The notes beneath the pieces are model-generated. The model saw only the letters and a program-made list of their open reading frames with translations, did not search any database and was not told the origin of the DNA. From positions 12,718,204 to 12,782,203 of the forward strand of contig NC_133290.1 of NCBI RefSeq assembly GCF_005239225.2: a stretch of DNA of 64,000 nucleotides. The letters are read 5' to 3'. The translations under genes and the position numbers were made by a program. The first letter of the stretch is position 1, and each line of letters starts with the position of its first letter. Below are positions 61,235 to 64,000 of the stretch, in pieces. The DNA comes from Populus alba (lineage: Eukaryota > Streptophyta > Magnoliopsida > Malpighiales > Salicaceae).

Positions 61235-61625
61235 ATGACCCATTAGCTTTGAGTCCTGACGCCAAACCCATTAAACCTTGAGTCTGGAAACTCGACCCAA
61301 GAACCTTGAGTCTGGACAAAGGACCTATTAGCCTTGGATTCGGACGCCAGACTCAAGAGCCTTGGGTCTTAACATCGGACCTAAAGAGATGTAGGTCCGG
61401 ATGCGGGACCCCATAGATTTGGGTCTTGATGCTGGACCCGAGAACCTTAGGTCAGACATGGCTGCACAACCCAAGTGACTTAAGTCGGACACCCCTTTCC
61501 AGGCCTAAGTTACTCGGGGACATATCAATTATTTTTTTTAAATGTAAAAAAAATATTAAGAGTATAGATATGTTTTAAACCCCTTAGGTTTGATGGTCAT
61601 GGCAGACCCAAGAGACCTGGATTTG
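61235..61625. repeat. GC-rich minisatellite with self-complementary unit (about 35-40 bp)
   Basis: Units follow the pattern GACNCCAGACCCAAGAGCCTTGGGTC. Diverged copies include CTCGACCCAAGAACCTTGAG, CCAGACTCAAGAGCCTTGGG and CTGGACCCGAGAACCTTAGG. About eight copies occur, and each contains a GACCCAAG..CTTGGGTC inverted pair. The array is interrupted after 61520 by AT-rich DNA and resumes briefly to 61625. Confidence 0.75.
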
Positions 61626-61771
61626 TCGACCATGCAAGACCAAGCAATTTCTTGAATAAAAAATAGAAAAGACAACACCCCCTCATGCTCCTTTTAACAA
61701 CTACAATGTGGTTCACAGTGCAAGTACTTTATGTACATAATACCAGCACAATGATTTTTCAACGCGTTTTA

Positions 61772-62000
61772 AAGTATAATTTAATATATTTTTATATATT
61801 TTTTCATCATTAAAAGAGCTTTAACCTAAGTCTTCAGAAGTGTTATAACTATTATTTTTAAAAATATTTTTTTGTTAAAAAATATATTAAAATAATTTAT
61901 TTTATTTTTAAAAATTTATTTTTATCATCAATATATTAAAATAATATAAAAATATATAAAAATATTTTTTTTTTCCAAGCATCATGTAAACCGCCATCCC
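61772..62000. mobile_element. MITE-family fragment, inverted
   Basis: The inverted core (TATTTTTAAAAATTTATTTT, ATCATCAATATATTAAAATA) lies next to a CATCATGTAAACCGCC-like end. Boundaries are uncertain because of the A/T-rich context. Confidence 0.45.
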
Positions 62001-62599
62001 AACATGTGCGCGCTTAGAAACTCGAAACTCTGGCGCATTAAAAAGCTTATATCACTATGGCTATGGTGAGGTATTGTACTGTCCCCCGGCCGTCATGGCT
62101 GTAGTTGGGCAACTTGTCTGAAGATAACATTGAAAAGAGCCAATCACCTGCGCGCATGGCACGCTTGTGGTGCCGTAAAAAGTAGGCGTCAGCATAAACA
62201 GTAGGCGTCGGCATATTTTAGAAATGTCCTAAAATATGGAACAATTAGTGCCTTTGTGGTGGAGTTTTCGGATTATTCTTATCTCAAATATTAAAAATAA
62301 CATCATTTATCATATCTTATAATTGATTTTAAAATTATTGATTTGATTTTCTTATAAAAAATAATTATTTATTTTAAAATGATTCTAATCTTACACTAAT
62401 TTGGCGACGTAATGATTCATATTTGAAGTAATAAAAATAATTTTAATTCATTTTATGTAAGGAAAAAAAAAGGTTAAATTAAGATATAATTCGTTCTTGT
62501 TTAAATTATTAGCCATGGAAAAGTGAAAAAAAATAAGTATTTTATTTAGTTTATTTGCTTTTGTATTTTAAAAATAAAAAAGTAACATTGAGTGTTGAG

Positions 62600-62770
62600 G
62601 AGTGTGGTTGTGATTGTTTTTTAAAATTTTTTCTACTTAAAAATATATTAAATTAATTTTGTTTATTTTTTAAATTTTATTTTTGATATTAGCACGTTAA
62701 AAAAAAACTAAAAAAATTATTTAAAATATTTTTTTTTAAAAAAATATTTTTTAAAAAAATATAAAAATAA
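62600..62770. mobile_element. MITE-family copy, inverted
   Basis: The left end is GAGGAGTGTGGTTGTGATTG, TTTTTTAAAATTTTTTCTAC, followed by the inverted core TTTTTGATATTAGCACGTTA. The right end is eroded into A/T runs. Confidence 0.55.
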
Positions 62771-62789
62771 ACATTGTTTAGTTTTTCCT

Positions 62790-64000
62790 TGCCGGAAAAA
62801 ATAAAGGTCTGGTGTCAGACATTGTCTTTCCCAAGGAACAACTTGCAATGTGGAGACCGCTGGCAGCTGCTTTCTGGCTGTGATGTCAAAGTTAAGATCT
62901 GAACTTTATTGATTTCATTCGCTCTTATCTTCTGATATTTAAATAAAGGGTAAATTAAGCGGACACACGAATTAAACAACTATTTTTATTAGATCACAAT
63001 CTTAGTTTTTCACGTAATAAAACATATTTAAATAGTAGATAATTATTTAATATTTTTATTAAATTGTCTTGTTGAATCAGTCTTAAAATTTTCTAATTTA
63101 ATTTCTTTTCTAAGCTAAATTTAAAATTGAACGGTATGAGAATCGTTTTAATATAATCCAATTAACATGGTCAGTTTGAAAAAAATTTAATTATCTAATT
63201 AAAAAATTTAAAAATAAAATTAAAAAAAAATGTGAGATTGACATAAAAAAACTCCTGATGTAATTTCTTAGTTAGCCTAATTTTAAAATTAAAACTTGTG
63301 ATGATCTAGTTGACCTGTGTTTTAAAAGTAACCTAATCTTCTATTTTTAAAAAAAATTAAAGATAAAAAAAAAATAAAAAAAAATAAAACTAACAGAAAT
63401 TTTTTTTTTTGACTTAATTTCTTATTTAGCTTTAGTTTAAAGTTAAATTTTGTAAAAATTACTTTAATGTAATTTAGTTAACTTTGTCTATATAAATTCC
63501 ATTTAGACAACTGTTAAAAGATAATTTAAAGATAAATTTGAGAAAATAAATGATAAGATTTAAAAATAAAAAAAATAAAAGGAGGTAAATTAAAAAGAAA
63601 AAAAGAAAAGAAAAAATAGCTTTACTGCTGTTCGTATGACAATAAAGCTGCATGATTATATTAATGTAGAAGTAATATGAATTCAAGAAACGAAGGAAGA
63701 AAATAAGTTTTCTTAACCACAAAGTAAACTCTCTGTGGATTTTTCTGACACCAATAAGGACAAATATAATTTAATCTTAAAAAAGTTTTTAAATGGAAAT
63801 GAAATTAAAACCTACAAAAGTTCCCGGGTGTACAAATTGCAGCCACTAAAAACAGAGATTTTGGAGCCTCTGAATTCCAGCCACTAAAAAACTGTCCAGC
63901 CCGTGACCTCACCTTAAAAAAAAAAAAAAAAAAAAAAAACATAGGTGATTTGTGTCTGAAAGCCTGGGCTCATGCCTCTCTTTTTTTGAACCATTTTTTT
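62790..64000. other. AT-rich intergenic tail, no gene recognised
   Basis: Short tandem echoes only: CAGCCACTAAAAA occurs twice (63839 and 63878), and a 22-bp A run begins at about 63917. Open frames here are chance products of A/T-rich sequence. Confidence 0.5.

Noticed and set aside
63474..63722. 82-codon minus-strand frame
   Set aside because: Composition is almost entirely Phe, Leu, Ile and Tyr, from A/T-rich DNA, with no homology-like pattern.
1..64000. CRISPR array, rRNA operon, bacterial operon or prophage
   Set aside because: No regularly spaced identical repeats with unique spacers, no rRNA sequence and no intronless gene runs are present. All genes are intron-rich and eukaryotic.

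Overview
The window is AT-rich nuclear DNA from a flowering plant. Several features point to Salicaceae, most likely a poplar (Populus): the five protein families, the tRNA-derived SINEs, and a very abundant A/T-rich MITE family. The species call is inference from gene content and repeats, because no database could be searched. There is no bacterial, organellar or viral gene content.

Five intron-containing protein-coding genes were reconstructed exon by exon. All junctions use GT..AG, and the reading frame closes at every junction. (1) Minus strand, 1592-5027: a 743-aa basic, Ser/His-rich protein, probably KOKOPELLI (KPL)-like, with a noncoding 5' exon near 6301. (2) Minus, 8952-15670: a 14-exon CBSCBSPB protein (four CBS motifs, a PB1 domain and a C-terminal membrane anchor), 551 aa. 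(3) Plus, 30972-36179: a filament-like plant protein (FPP), four coding exons, 673 aa. (4) Minus, 37522-47709: a fatty acid amide hydrolase (FAAH), 20 exons, 611 aa, with the Lys-Ser-Ser catalytic triad intact. (5) Minus, 51964-55841: the organellar type II NAD(P)H dehydrogenase NDC1, 10 exons, 573 aa. The genes do not form a pathway. The KPL, CBS-PB1 and FAAH homologues are, from memory, also near one another on Arabidopsis chromosome 5 (At5g63720, At5g63490, At5g64440), which suggests an old syntenic block.

Layout: 1-1.6 kb is intergenic with a MITE-like stretch. 1.6-6.4 kb is KPL-like. 6.8-8.5 kb holds two degenerate tandem arrays. 8.9-15.9 kb is CBSCBSPB, with a truncated LINE in its last intron. 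16-30 kb is a gene-poor repeat region containing MITEs, a decayed Ty1/copia element and a 1264-bp hAT-type element with perfect 8-bp target duplications. 30-36.2 kb is FPP. 37.5-48 kb is FAAH, whose intron 8 carries a decayed copia insertion. 48-51.9 kb is intergenic. 52-55.9 kb is NDC1. 56-64 kb is a repeat region with three tRNA-derived SINEs packed into about 0.7 kb, a tRNA-Ser-like relic, a long TA microsatellite and GC-rich minisatellite islands.

No wholly new biological system was found. The most informative non-genic signals are the SINE cluster, the hAT-type element, the window-wide MITE family and the GC-rich minisatellites. Gene-level oddities are a possible 57-nt exitron in NDC1, a possible uORF in FPP and in-frame repeats in the KPL-like protein.
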